From positions 1-55,128 of the forward strand of contig JAXGMN010000068.1 of NCBI GenBank assembly GCA_040768665.1: 55,128 nucleotides of DNA, written 5' to 3'. The notes under the pieces are model-generated. The model was given only the letters and a program-made list of their open reading frames with translations. It had not been told where the DNA came from and ran no database searches. This document shows, piece after piece, positions 17,271 to 28,560 of this stretch. Source of the stretch: JABWBD01 sp040768665. GTDB lineage: Bacteria; Planctomycetota; Planctomycetia; Pirellulales; Thermoguttaceae. Position 1 is the stretch's first letter; each line of letters opens with the position of its first letter. The translations under genes were made by a program, and so were the position numbers.

Positions 17271-17298
17271 TTGAATTTCATCCATTTAATGGCATAAT
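17271..17298 (+). promoter_or_regulatory. Candidate sigma-70-type promoter for a leaderless transcript
   Basis: TTGAAT (17271-17276) and CATAAT (17293-17298) are separated by 16 bases. Transcription would start about 7 bases later, at the ATG of the AAA ATPase (17305). That gene has no Shine-Dalgarno sequence, which fits a leaderless mRNA. This is predicted from sequence pattern only. Confidence 0.45.
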
Positions 17299-17304
17299 TT
17301 CCAC

Positions 17305-18537
17305 ATGATCCCCCGCCATCTCAGCCACTCCATTATCGCTGCGCTCGCGGATACTCCCGTCGTCTATCTGCAAGGGGCGAGGCAAACGGGCAAGAGCACG
17401 CTGGCGCGGGCGATCGCCGAAAGCCGCGGTTTTTCCGACTACTTCACCCTCGATAGTGCAACGGTTCTGGGCGCCGCCGAAGCGGACCCGGAAGGCTTTC
17501 TCCGCGGACTGGCGCCTCCGGTCGTCCTGGACGAAGTCCAGCGCGTGCCTCGGCTTCTGCTGGCGATCAAATCCGCGGTCGACAACGACCGTCGGCCCGG
17601 CCAGTTTCTCCTCACCGGTTCCGCCAGTATCTTGGCGCTGCCGAAGGTCTCGGAATCGCTCGCCGGCCGCATGGAGTTGCACACGCTCTGGCCTTTCAGC
17701 CAAGGCGAGATCGCCGGCCGGCAGGATGCCTTTGTCGACAGAGTGTTTTCGGCGGCACTCGAACTGCCTGGCATCCAACGTACGAGCGATCGGGAACTGA
17801 TCCAACGCATCCTGATCGGCGGGTATCCTGAAGCGCAATGTCGCGAGAAGCACGAGCGGCGCCGAGCGTGGTTCGATTCCTACATTACGGCCATCCTCCA
17901 GCGCGACGTCCGAGACCTGGCCAACATCGAGCGGCTTTCCGAGGTTCCTCGCCTCTTGGCCCTGCTTGCGTCCCGCGCATGCGAGTTGGTCAACTATGCC
18001 GACATTGCCAGATCGCTTTCCATCTCGCAGACGACGCTCAAGCGGTACATGGCCCTGATGGAGACGACTTTTCTCGTCAGACTGCTGCCGGCCTGGTACG
18101 CGAACATCGGCAAGCGGCTCACGAAGTCGCCGAAGCTCTTGCTGGTGGATACGGGCCTCCTGACGCACCTGCTCGGCACGGATGCAGACCGGCTGCGTTC
18201 CGAGCGCATTCTCCTCGGCCACGTCCTGGAGAACTTTGTCGCCACGGAGCTTATCAAACAACTCGGCTGGTCGAAAGCGAGGTGCGGTCTTTTCCACTTC
18301 CGCACTCAGGCCGGCCAGGAGGTCGATTTCGTGCTGGAGGACTCCTCGGGGCGCCTTGTCGGGATCGAGGTGAAAGCATCGGCCACTGTCGACAAGAAGG
18401 ATTTTCGAGGGCTGAAAATCTTCGCCGAGACGGTCGGAAGCCGTTTCGTACGTGGGATCCTCCTCTACACCGGCGACGTCGCCGTCGCGTTCGGCGACAA
18501 CTTGCTTGCTATCCCTGTCAGTTGTCTCTGGTCGTGA
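17305..18537 (+). CDS. AAA family ATPase with DUF4143 (AAA_14 type)
   Basis: The protein has the two-part architecture of widespread AAA_14/DUF4143 ATPases. The N-terminal P-loop domain has Walker A GARQTGKST (24-32), Walker B VVLDEVQR (Asp76-Glu77) and LLTGSAS (about 108). The C-terminal DUF4143 part includes the winged-helix-like segment ADIARSLSISQTTLKRYMALME and the nuclease-like end ...RTQAGQEVDFVLED...GIEVKAS, which resembles the Asp...Glu-x-Lys core of PD-(D/E)XK folds. It is 410 residues, the family's usual length. Function is not established for the family; cellular ATPase or mobile/toxin-associated roles have been suggested. It is flanked by unrelated genes. ATG 17305 has no ribosome binding site but sits just after a good -10, suggesting leaderless translation. 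Confidence 0.88.
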   Translation: MIPRHLSHSIIAALADTPVVYLQGARQTGKSTLARAIAESRGFSDYFTLDSATVLGAAEADPEGFLRGLAPPVVLDEVQRVPRLLLAIKSAVDNDRRPGQFLLTGSASILALPKVSESLAGRMELHTLWPFSQGEIAGRQDAFVDRVFSAALELPGIQRTSDRELIQRILIGGYPEAQCREKHERRRAWFDSYITAILQRDVRDLANIERLSEVPRLLALLASRACELVNYADIARSLSISQTTLKRYMALMETTFLVRLLPAWYANIGKRLTKSPKLLLVDTGLLTHLLGTDADRLRSERILLGHVLENFVATELIKQLGWSKARCGLFHFRTQAGQEVDFVLEDSSGRLVGIEVKASATVDKKDFRGLKIFAETVGSRFVRGILLYTGDVAVAFGDNLLAIPVSCLWS

Positions 18538-18677
18538 GAGCCGTTCGAAGATCGATTGCCGTTCCGACGAGTACCTGCCGCACATCCGACGTCCGCAAAG
18601 TGGCAAATCGGCCCGATGGTGGCTAGGATGATGCTGTGCATCAGCCCCTGCCTTGTTACCAATCGACGGAGGACCCG

Positions 18678-20003
18678 ATGATGACCCATGCCCGACGCGA
18701 ATTTCTCAAACAGACCAGTCTCACCGCAGCCGCGACGACCGCTCTGGGCATTGCACCGTCGGTGCTCAGGGCTGCCGGGGCCAACGACCGGCTGACGGTC
18801 GCCGTGATCGGCCCCGGCGGGATGGGAAGCAGCCATCTCGCCCAGTTGGTCGGTCGCAAGGACGTCGAGGTGGCCTACGTCTGCGAGGTCGACGCCAATC
18901 GCCTTGCCGCCGCCGCGAAGATGACCGAACAAAGCGCCGGCCGGCCGGCGAAAGCCGTCAAGGACCTCCGGCAGGTGCTCGACGACAAAAGTATCGACGC
19001 GGTCTGGATCGCCACTCCGGACCATTGGCACGCCCCGGCCACGATCCTGGCCTGCGATGCCGGCAAACACGTCTATGTCGAGAAGCCCTGCTCACACAAC
19101 TTGCGCGAGGGCCGCCTCATGGTCGAGGCCGCCCGCCGCAACCGGCGCGTCGTCCAGGTGGGGACCCAATCGCGCAGCACCGAACACGTCATCGCCGCCA
19201 TCAAAGCACTCCAGGAGGGCGTCATCGGCGAGGTTCTGGTGGCGAAGGCCTGGAACAGCCAGCGCCGCGGCAACATCGGGCACCAGCCTTCCTCGGATCC
19301 GCCCCCGCATCTCGATTTCGATCTCTGGCTGGGGCCGGCCCCGGAGCAGCCGTATCGGGCGAACATGCTCCACGCCATCTGGCGATGGTGGTACGACTTC
19401 GGCCTTGGCGACATCGGCAACGACGGGGTGCATGATATCGACCTTGCCCGTTGGGGCCTGGGAGTCGATATCCACCCCGATACGATTGCCGCGCTGGGCG
19501 GAAAGTATTTCTTCGACGACGACCAGCAGTGGCCCGATACCCAGTACGTCGTCTTCGAGTATGCCGACTCCGCCGCGAAGCCCCAGAAAAGGCAACTCAT
19601 CTACGAGCAGCGGATCTGGTCGCCCTACGTCCAGGAAGGGCACGAGAACGGCAACGCCTTCTATGGCACGAAAGGCGTCATGATCCTGGGCAAGAAAGAC
19701 GGTTGGCAGGTGACGCTCCAGGGCAACAAACCCGGGCCGAGCATGAAAGGCACGTTTTCCTTGCCGCACCATCATCAGAACTTCATCGACTGCATCCGTG
19801 GCGGCGAGGCGCCCAACGCCGACATCGAGATCGGCCACCTGACCGCCTCGCTCTGCCACTTGGGAAACATTGCCACGCGGGTCGGCCGCGTCGTCCGTTT
19901 CGACCCGAAAACCGAAGAGATCCCCGGCGACCCCGAGGCTGCCGGCCTCCTCCGCCGCGAGTACCGCCCCGATCACTGGGCCGTGCCGAAGGGAGTTTCG
20001 TAA
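18678..20003 (+). CDS. Tat-exported Gfo/Idh/MocA family oxidoreductase
   Basis: This is an NAD(P)-dependent sugar or inositol dehydrogenase-type protein with a twin-arginine leader (ARREFLKQTSLTAAATTALG), so it would fold with its nucleotide in the cytoplasm and be exported. The Rossmann motif is VAVIGPGGMGSSH and the family motif is HVYVEKPCSHN, with the conserved Lys. The C-terminal alpha/beta domain includes WWYDFGLGDIGNDGVHDIDLARW and ends with a bacterial-type oxidoreductase tail. It is 441 residues. The start at 18678 (ATGATG) follows GGAGG; the open frame upstream has no homology. A second, divergent paralogue follows 75 bases downstream in the same orientation. Such exported pairs are abundant in planctomycetes; substrates are unknown. 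Confidence 0.9.
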   Translation: MMTHARREFLKQTSLTAAATTALGIAPSVLRAAGANDRLTVAVIGPGGMGSSHLAQLVGRKDVEVAYVCEVDANRLAAAAKMTEQSAGRPAKAVKDLRQVLDDKSIDAVWIATPDHWHAPATILACDAGKHVYVEKPCSHNLREGRLMVEAARRNRRVVQVGTQSRSTEHVIAAIKALQEGVIGEVLVAKAWNSQRRGNIGHQPSSDPPPHLDFDLWLGPAPEQPYRANMLHAIWRWWYDFGLGDIGNDGVHDIDLARWGLGVDIHPDTIAALGGKYFFDDDQQWPDTQYVVFEYADSAAKPQKRQLIYEQRIWSPYVQEGHENGNAFYGTKGVMILGKKDGWQVTLQGNKPGPSMKGTFSLPHHHQNFIDCIRGGEAPNADIEIGHLTASLCHLGNIATRVGRVVRFDPKTEEIPGDPEAAGLLRREYRPDHWAVPKGVS

Positions 20004-20078
20004 TACGCATCTCCTTGACCGGGCCCTCGGCCATAGCCCATAATCACGTTATCCAACGATCATCCAAGGAGTCTCCTG

Positions 20079-21425
20079 ATGAAGCCCAGCCACTCGAAGA
20101 TGACGCGGCGGCGGTTCCTTGCAACGACCGCCAGGATCGGCGCGCTGGCGGCCGCTCCCGTGTTCGTTCCCGGTTCGGCACTCGGCAAAGACGGCGCGGT
20201 CGCCGCCAGCGAGCGGATCACGGTCGGCGGCATCGGAATCAACGGCCGTGGGGCGTACGTGCTCGGCGCGCTATTGGAATTGCCGGATACGAGATTCGTG
20301 GCCATCTGCGATGTGCGGGCGGATCGACGCAAGGCGGTCAAGGAGATGGCCGACGCCAAGTACGGAAACAAGGATTGCGCTACCTATCGCGACCTGCGTG
20401 AACTCCTGGCACGCAGCGACATCGACGCCGTGCTCATCGCCACGGGCGATCGCTGGCACACATTGGCCTCGATCATGGCGGCGAAGGCGGGCAAGGACGT
20501 CTACTGCGAAAAGCCCTGCTCCATGTCCATGGCCGAGAGCCTGGCCCTGGCCGATACCATGCGGCGCTACGGGCGGGTCTTTCAGGTGGGAACGCAACGG
20601 CGGACCATCGATAGTTTCAAGTTCGCGGCGGATCTGGCCCGCAGCGGCAAGCTGGGAAGACTTCGCACCCTGCACGCCTCGCTCGCCTTTTATGGCGGCG
20701 GACCGAATGGAGAGCAAGTCCGCCATGACTGGCTTCCCGCCGAACCGGAGCCGCCCAAGGAAACCTTGGACTGGGACCTGTGGCTGGGACCCTCGCCTTG
20801 GCGGCCGTACAACCGCCAATACGCGACGGGGCCCTCCTGCGGCGGATGGTTGAGCCATTTCGATTTCAACTCCGGCGGTGGGTTCTTAAACTGGGCCAGC
20901 CACACGGTCGATCTGTGCCAGTGGGCCAACCAGAGCGACGGCACGACTCCCATTGAGTTTGAACCGGTCGGCGACGCCCGCGGGTATGCGTCAAAACGCG
21001 TCGTCCATGCCCGCTATGCCAATGGCGTGAAGCTGGTCATGCGGCCGCACGACGACGGAAACTGGATTCCTTTGGGCACCTGCCAGATTCGCTTCGAGGG
21101 CGATGAGGGATGGGTGGAAACCGGCGACAGCAACGAGGTCGCCGTCTATCCGGAAAGCTTGCGCACCGGGCTGACGATTTTCGACAAGGTCGGAACGTAT
21201 CCCGTGTCGCACCTCCGCAATTTCTTCGACTGCATCAAGACCCGCGCCCAGCCGGCGACCAACGCGGACGTCGCCTGCTGGTCGCACGTCGCTTCCCATG
21301 CGGCGGCCATTGCCTGGATGCTCGACCGCAAGGTGAAGTTCGACCCCCTCAACGTCGCCTTCATCGGCGACGACGAGGCCAATCGTATGCGGACCCGCGC
21401 GATGCGCGAACCCTGGCAGGTGTAG
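20079..21425 (+). CDS. Tat-exported Gfo/Idh/MocA family oxidoreductase (second copy)
   Basis: The protein is 448 residues with a twin-arginine leader (TRRRFLATTARIGALAAAPVF), a dinucleotide-binding motif ITVGGIGINGRGAYV and the catalytic-loop motif DVYCEKPCSMSMAESL. The C-terminal domain has FDFNSGGGFLNWASHTVDLCQWA, the usual place for the catalytic His/Asp pair (HTVDL). CCAAGGAG lies 8 bases before the ATG. It is only distantly similar to its upstream neighbour, so the pair is not a recent duplication. The two are probably co-transcribed and may act in periplasmic sugar oxidation, which is inferred from the family only. Its stop lies 26 bases from the convergent actF stop. Confidence 0.9.
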   Translation: MKPSHSKMTRRRFLATTARIGALAAAPVFVPGSALGKDGAVAASERITVGGIGINGRGAYVLGALLELPDTRFVAICDVRADRRKAVKEMADAKYGNKDCATYRDLRELLARSDIDAVLIATGDRWHTLASIMAAKAGKDVYCEKPCSMSMAESLALADTMRRYGRVFQVGTQRRTIDSFKFAADLARSGKLGRLRTLHASLAFYGGGPNGEQVRHDWLPAEPEPPKETLDWDLWLGPSPWRPYNRQYATGPSCGGWLSHFDFNSGGGFLNWASHTVDLCQWANQSDGTTPIEFEPVGDARGYASKRVVHARYANGVKLVMRPHDDGNWIPLGTCQIRFEGDEGWVETGDSNEVAVYPESLRTGLTIFDKVGTYPVSHLRNFFDCIKTRAQPATNADVACWSHVASHAAAIAWMLDRKVKFDPLNVAFIGDDEANRMRTRAMREPWQV

Positions 21426-21451
21426 TGTACAGGAAAAATAAACCTCGCCAT

Positions 21452-22633
21452 TCAGGTTGCCGCGCCGAGCGGTTCCCGGATGGCTTCGGCGGGCTCCGGC
21501 GCCCTGTGGATGGAGCGAAGCAAGAGCAGGCCCAGAATGCCCGCACCAGCCAGGGCGGTTCCAAGTTCCGCCAACCCCGGCACGGGCGCATCGGGAGTCA
21601 CCGCCGGCACGATTGCCAGATACAGGTCAAGCCAGCGGCCAACGAGCAGCACGACCGCCACCTTGACCAGGACTCCGCCGCTTTGTTTCGCTGCTCGCGG
21701 GAGGAGTACGAGGAAAGGCACGGCCCAGTTCAGGCAGAAGTTCAGGACAAACAGCGGTTCCCAGGCGCCCTGCGTCCGACGCACAAAGTAGGCGGTCTCT
21801 TCCGGGATGTTGGCGTACCAGATGAGCATGTACTGGCAGAACCAGATATACATCCAGAACGAACTGAAGCCAAATAGTAGCTTGCCCAGATCGTGATAGT
21901 GGCTGTCTCGGATGATCCCCTCCAATGTGCCCGAGCGGCGGAGGCCGACGGCCAGAAGCGTGATCAGCGCCAGCCCGCTCAGCAGGATGCCGGCGAAATG
22001 GTACACGGCGAAGATCGTGCTGTACCACTCCGGCTCCAGCGACATGATCCAGTCGGTCGTCGCCAGCCAGAGCGTCACCGAGAAGACTACGAGAAACAAC
22101 GCCGACAACCGCACGTTCCAACGCCTCGCGCCGGCGCGGCGGTTGGAATCCTCCCGCTGCGAGGCGCGGACCATCGCCGCGGAGAAGAGAATCCATAGGA
22201 TTAGATAGGCAGCCGTCCGGATCAAGAAGAAAGACGGCTCCAGCCATGCTGCTTTGAACCACCAGGTCGCATGCGAGGCGAGGTCTTCGTGCGTCCAGGG
22301 ATAATGCGACAGACCGGCCGCCACGACGACGCCCAGCGCCAGCGCCGAAGCGGGAAGCACCGAGGCGACCGCTTCCGCCACGCGGCGGAGCGGATCGCTC
22401 CACTTGGCGCCGGTCAGGTAGTGAAAGGCCAGAAACAGCAACCCTCCCAGGCCGAGGCCGGCGCCGAAAAACGTCACGATCAACAAGTTCGCCCAGAGTC
22501 GCTCGGCCCCGGCAAATGCCCCAATGGCGAGCCCCAAGCCGCCGAGCCCGATCAGGCCCAAGAACAGCCGGGAAAGTTCACGAGGGAGGTTGCCGTTGGT
22601 ATTGCCACGGGTATTGCGCGCTTGCAGGTTCAT
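21452..22633 (-). CDS. actF: Alternative Complex III subunit ActF (membrane, quinol-site paralogue type)
   Basis: ActF is an integral membrane subunit of the quinol:cytochrome c oxidoreductase ACIII. The 393-residue protein has about ten hydrophobic helices. It carries ACIII ActF-type segments such as AGLSHYPWTHEDLA, VVFSVTLWLATTDWIMSLEPEW, YSTIFAVYHFAGILLSGLAL and WMYIWFCQYMLIWYANIPEE. The start overlaps the ActDE stop (ATGA), showing translational coupling. It is the last gene of the nar-act run; no cytochrome oxidase genes follow, because the next gene is convergent. The call rests on sequence pattern plus complete act gene order. Confidence 0.9.
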   Translation of the reverse strand: MNLQARNTRGNTNGNLPRELSRLFLGLIGLGGLGLAIGAFAGAERLWANLLIVTFFGAGLGLGGLLFLAFHYLTGAKWSDPLRRVAEAVASVLPASALALGVVVAAGLSHYPWTHEDLASHATWWFKAAWLEPSFFLIRTAAYLILWILFSAAMVRASQREDSNRRAGARRWNVRLSALFLVVFSVTLWLATTDWIMSLEPEWYSTIFAVYHFAGILLSGLALITLLAVGLRRSGTLEGIIRDSHYHDLGKLLFGFSSFWMYIWFCQYMLIWYANIPEETAYFVRRTQGAWEPLFVLNFCLNWAVPFLVLLPRAAKQSGGVLVKVAVVLLVGRWLDLYLAIVPAVTPDAPVPGLAELGTALAGAGILGLLLLRSIHRAPEPAEAIREPLGAAT

Positions 22634-23855
22634 GATTGAGGCTCCTCGGCGGGCTGCGACTCTTCGGCCGGTTCAGCCGGCTGCGATTTGGACTGCAGGC
22701 TGCGGATGTGGAGAATGACCTTCCAGCGGTCCTCGACATCCACCACCGCACCGTGCGCCGGCATGCTCCGGCGGCCGTACGTGATCACGTGGAACAACTC
22801 TCCGTCCGGCATCGTGCGAGAATTGCCGGTGACGAGAGACAGCGGAGGCGGATAGCCCCGCTGGGCAACCGGGCCGTCGCCCTGTCCGCCGGGGCCGTGG
22901 CAGGCAACACAGTAGTTTTGAAACACGAATGCGCCGCGATCCAAAAAGGCTGGATCGTCGGGCTTGAAAGGGTTCTGAAGCTCCTTGCCGGCCAGAGCGG
23001 CGTCGGCCTCGGTGGCCTCGTAGTGAAGCGGCGTCGCTTCGCGGGATACGGTGCCCGGCACGGGCGTCTGCAGCGTGCGGCCGCCGGGCAACTGCGGGTT
23101 GGCGGCGTAGGCGTCGTACGATGCCGACCAAACCATGCCCGGCAGGAATTCCCAGTTCCGCTCTTGGCCGCTGCCGCCGATCGCCAGGGTCGCAGCGACG
23201 ACACCGATCAGCGCCGTGGCCAGCAGGATGTTGGTCAGCCCGAACCGCTTTCGAATCGGGCAGACAAACCCGCAAGCCGGCTGCTCGCCGTCTTCCGTCT
23301 CGGTCGACGACGCGGCGGCTCCCGTCAGGCTCCCGCCCGGCGTCAATACCCGCTCTTCCACGTCGACCGCGCGGTGGCGGCGGAAGATGTCGCTGAGCGC
23401 GTCGAGATCGAACGTGGCGTCGGTCTCTTCCAGCACGACGGCAAAGCAGTTGTCGGTGATCTTGGGAGCGACGACAACGGGCTTGCGTCCCGGCAACAGC
23501 CGGCTCACGGCGAAGAAGACCAGCACGGTTCCTACGCCCGCGGCCAGGACCATCGACTCGAAGACCACCGGCATGAAGGCCGGCAGCGAGTCCAGCGGCT
23601 TGCCGCCGACGTTGACCGGCCAGTCGACCGCCGAGGTCCACTCCTGGAACCAGAACATGAATCCGGCCCCCACCGCCCCCAGCGCCGCGCAGGCCCAGGT
23701 GAGCCGCGAGGGAGCCAGGCCCATCGCTTCATCCAGGCCGTGGACGGGGTAGGGAGTGTAGGCGTCGAGGATTTTCAGCCCCCGGCGGCGGAACTGTCGC
23801 ACCGCGGCGAGCAGGTCTTCTTCGCGCTCGAATGTGGTGATCAGGATGCGTCGGC

Positions 23856-23859
<4 letters not shown>
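22630..23859 (-). CDS. actD: ActD-ActE fusion: DUF3341 membrane subunit joined to a c-type cytochrome
   Basis: The 409-residue protein combines two ACIII subunits. Residues 1-190 are ActD (DUF3341): ITTFEREEDLLAAVRQFRR, then AYTPYPVHGLDEAMGL, two membrane helices (about 53-72 and 100-120) and ITDNCFAVVLEE. A third helix (about 208-228) leads to an ActE-like monoheme cytochrome c with CVACH (Cys317, Cys320, His321) and a likely Met366 ligand in SMPAHG. In Rhodothermus and Flavobacterium, ActD and ActE are separate proteins. The start at 23859 overlaps the ActC stop by ATGA; the frame upstream is a shadow of actC. The fusion would tether the electron-exit cytochrome directly to the membrane subunit. 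There is no separate ActE in the window. Confidence 0.9.
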
Positions 23860-25248
<1,389 letters not shown>

Positions 25249-25256
<8 letters not shown>

Positions 25257-28200
25257 GCGTAGGCTCCGTTTCGCGGCGTAACGGGGAGGTCCCGCTTGCC
25301 GAGTGGGACTTGTCGGGCGAGGTCCCGCTCGGCAAGCGGGACCTACTTGTGTCGCGGTTGCGGACCAGCCGGAGGTAATGGACGGCGGGCCGGACGTTCA
25401 ACTCGCCGAGCACCTGGTAGGTCCGCGGTCCCGCGACCAGCTTCGAGATTTCGCTTTCGGGATTGTTGAGATCCCCGAACACGATCGCATGGGCCGGGCA
25501 CGACTGCTGGCAGGCAAGCTGGATCGCGCCATCGGCCACCGGCTCGCCCCGGCGCTTGGCCTCGATTTTGGCCTCCTGGATCCGCTGCACGCAGAGGCTG
25601 CACTTCTCCATCACGCCGCGGGAGCGGACGGTGATGTCGGGGTTGAGCGAGGCATTCTGCAGCTTGTCTTCGCGGGCATATTCAAACCAGTTGAACCGCC
25701 GCACCTTGTAGGGACAGTTGTTGGCACAGTACCGGGTCCCAACGCACCGGTTATAGACCTGCTGATTGAGGCCCTCGCTGCTGTGGGCGGTGGCCAGCAC
25801 CGGGCAAACGGTCTCGCAGGGGGCATTGTCGCAGTGGTGGCACATCATCGGCTGGTGGGCGACGTCGACGCCGCCCTCGCCGTTTTCCGAGTAGTACCGA
25901 TCGATGCGGATCCAGTGCATTTCGCGGCTGCGGCGGACCTCGTCCTTGCCGACCACCGGCACATTGTTTTCCGCCTGGCAGGCGATGACACAAGCCGAAC
26001 AGCCGGTGCACTTCGACAGATCGATCGCCATCGCCCAATGGTGGCCGCGGTAGGTGTGGTCGTCGACCCAAAGTTCGCCCTCGAAGTGGTGGTGCGAGTG
26101 CGCGCCGGAGTGCGGATCCTCGTGGAAGGCAGCCAGCGTGGTCTCTTCGATCATGGGCCGACGCTCGGCGCCCGGCGTGGCCAGGTGCGTGGGCACGGTG
26201 ATGTCGGGGTGCTGCTGGGTGCAGGCCAGAGCGTGATGCCTGCCGGTGTGCGTCAGCGTGACACCCGAGCCGCCGGGCAGCAGCGGCGCGACACTCGTGC
26301 CGACTCGCCCATTCGGCCCAAGGCTCGACCGGCCCTCGATCCACTTGGGGCCGATCCCGGCAAAACGCTCCGTGGCCTTGCTCCCGTAGCCCAAGGCCAC
26401 GGCAACGACCTGATCGTGCTGCCCGGGCTGCACGAGCACGGGCAGTTCGATCGACACGGCTTCACCTTTCTGGCCGCTGGACGTGATGCGGACGACGTCG
26501 CCGTCCCGCACGCCCAGCTTCGCGGCGGTCGCGGGCGAAAGGCAGGCGTAGTTGTCCCAGGTCGCCTTGGTGATCGGATCGGGGAGTTCTTGGAGCCACG
26601 GGTTGTGCGCGTGGCGGCCGTCGAGGATGCCGACCTTGGGATAGACGACCAGTGTGAAGCTTCCGCTGTGGACGTCGGGGCTCGGGACGTTCAGATGGAC
26701 TGCGGTCGCGTCGAAGGTCTTCGGCTGGGCGGGCTCGTGCTTCACCTCGACAAAGCCGTCGTGGAGGACCCGATCCCAAAAAGTCGGAAACGGCGTGTCA
26801 CCGGCTGCACGTGGATAGATCTGCGTCTTCCATTGGTCGCGAACAATCTGCAGGTCGGATCGGGGCGAGCCCATCCAGGTCGCCAGGCTCGCCGGCAGCG
26901 AGCGGATCTTGCCCAGCGGCCGGATGGAGGGCTGGCAAATGCTCACCAGCCCGGCCACCGGCTCGGCGTCGCCCCAAGTTTCCAGCGGATGGCCCTCGGG
27001 GCATACGTAGCGGGCCGTCTCGGCCGTTTCGTCGGCGGTGTTGGCGAAACTGACCACCAACGGGATTTTCCGGATCGCTTCGACCAGCTCCGTTCCGTCG
27101 GCCAGATCGTAGACGGGATTAACGTCGGCGAGGAACAGGGCAGCGATCTTTCCACCGCGGATTTCATCAGCCAACTCGGCGAGTTGCTCCGCGCGGCCCT
27201 GTCGCTGGAGCGAAGGGCGATCCAGATCGATCGTTGTACCGTAGGCCCCCAGTAGTTCGTTCAGCAGGTTGCAGACCGTCTGGGTGTCTTCATCCTGGCA
27301 GCCGCAGAGGACGAGGCTCTTGCCCTTCGCGTGCCAGAGCCGCTCGGCCAGTTCGTCCAAGAGATCGTCCGGCACTGGAGAGGCGGCAAGATCTTGGACC
27401 TCCAGCGGCTGGTCGGCCTTTTTGGCAATCCGGATCGCCAGGTGGCTCATCACCAGGCCGATTTCATCCGGCCGCAGGCAGATGCGGCGGTCGGCCTTGC
27501 TGCCGGTGAGCGACAGCCGCGACTCGAACTGCACGTGGTACGACATCTCCGCCGACTCTTCGTGCGGAGCCCGCTGGGCATGGTATGCGGCGGTGTGCTC
27601 GACGGGCGAGATCCACGTGCCGAGGAAGTCGGCGTCGAAGCTGACGATCACCTCCGCCTTCTCCAGGCGGTAGTGCGGCAGGACCGCTGCGCCGTGCGTC
27701 CGCTCGTGCGCCGCAAGAATGGCCGAACTGGAGAGCGGATCGTAGACGACATGGCGGCCGTCGGCGAATGGTTTTAGGAAACGTTCGATCATCGCCCGGC
27801 GGGTCGGGCTGGTCGTCGTGCCCGTGAGGAAGCGGACCGCGCCGCCGCCAGTGCGGATCTTTTCCAGCGCGGCGGTGATTTCCCGATCGACCCGTTTCCA
27901 ATCGGCGGGCTTGCCGCCGGCCAGCGGGGCCGAGAGCCGCAAGCTATCGTAGAGCTCGAGCACCGAGGCCTGGCCGACGGCGCAGAGTCCGCCTCGGGAG
28001 AGCGGATGATCGGGATTGCCTTCCAGCTTGATCGGACGGCCGTCGCGGCACCTGACCAGCATCCCGCACCCGGCCGGACATGCCTGGCAGACGGAGGCGT
28101 AGTGGTTCGTCTTTCCGGGAACGGCTCCCGACACCTGCTTCACCGGCACCAGCGCCGTGCGGGCCGGCTGCCGACTGCACCCGGCCAGCGCCGAGAGGAA

Positions 28201-28344
28201 CAGGGCGAAGCCCGAGGTCTCCAGGAAGCCGCGGCGGCTGAACTGCGACAGATCGACCTCGCCCGGGCGGGCCGGCCTGCTCTCCGGCGGGCCGCCGTTT
28301 CGGTCTTCCCAGCTTCGCCAGTGAGTCTTCTTTTCAGTGCTCAT
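25249..28344 (-). CDS. actB: Alternative Complex III subunit ActB (MopB-like plus iron-sulfur domains), repeat-encoded C-terminus
   Basis: ActB is the large extracytoplasmic subunit. It has a Tat/lipobox-like leader (FSRRGFLETSGFALFLSALAGCS), then a molybdopterin-oxidoreductase-like domain (about 70-740) with CQACPAGCGMLVRC and RPIKLEGNPDHPLSRGG; in known ACIII this domain binds no Mo cofactor. A four-cluster ferredoxin domain (about 795-1000) follows: CTGCSACVIACQ, CHHCDNAPCETVCP, CANNCPYKVRRFNW, CSLCVQRIQEAK and CQQSCPAHAIVFGD. ATG 28344 has AGGTTG upstream; the open frame beyond it is only palindrome. After YLRLVRNRD the last ~35 codons (TSRSRLPSGTSPDKSHS...) are translated from two family E palindromes, which gives a repeated SGTSP tail not expected in ActB. 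Confidence 0.93.
25287..25344. repeat. Two family E palindromes forming the 3' end of actB
   Basis: AGGTCCCGCTTGCCGAGTGGG (starts 25287) and its inverted partner GGTCCCGCTCGGCAAGCGGG (25321-25344) each form a hairpin and also pair with each other. They lie within the coding frame of actB, just before its stop, and match the repeats at 6617-6824. Confidence 0.85.
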
Positions 28345-28365
28345 AAACAACCTATGCTGGCTCCG

Positions 28366-28526
28366 GTGTGGCACTGCTTGGGATGGAATCGGTTGTCCAT
28401 GGGATTGGGCGATCCACCATCCCAAGCAGTGCTGCGTCGCCGTTTGGTTCGCCGCAACCGCACTGCTTGGAGTTGTGGAAAGCCGCTTCCGATGGGAAAC
28501 CCATTCAACTCCAAGCAGTGGCACAC
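28366..28526. repeat. Double-hairpin element, repeat family C, in the actA-actB gap
   Basis: Hairpin 1 has arms GCACTGCTTGGGATGG (28371-28386) and CCATCCCAAGCAGTGC (28417-28432). Hairpin 2 has arms GCACTGCTTGGAGTTG (28460-28475) and CAACTCCAAGCAGTG (28506-28520). The outermost arms (GTGTGGCACTGCTTGG near 28366; CCAAGCAGTGGCACAC near 28511) can also pair across the whole element. It ends about 22 bases before the actB ATG. A second copy is at 32484-32645. Confidence 0.88.
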
Positions 28527-28560
28527 GGCAGACTCAATTCTCTGATGGGTACAAAGTCGT

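Noticed and set aside
28345..28524. 60-codon N-terminal extension of ActB
   Set aside because: It is encoded entirely by the double-hairpin repeat, and the Tat leader and ribosome binding site support the start at 28344.
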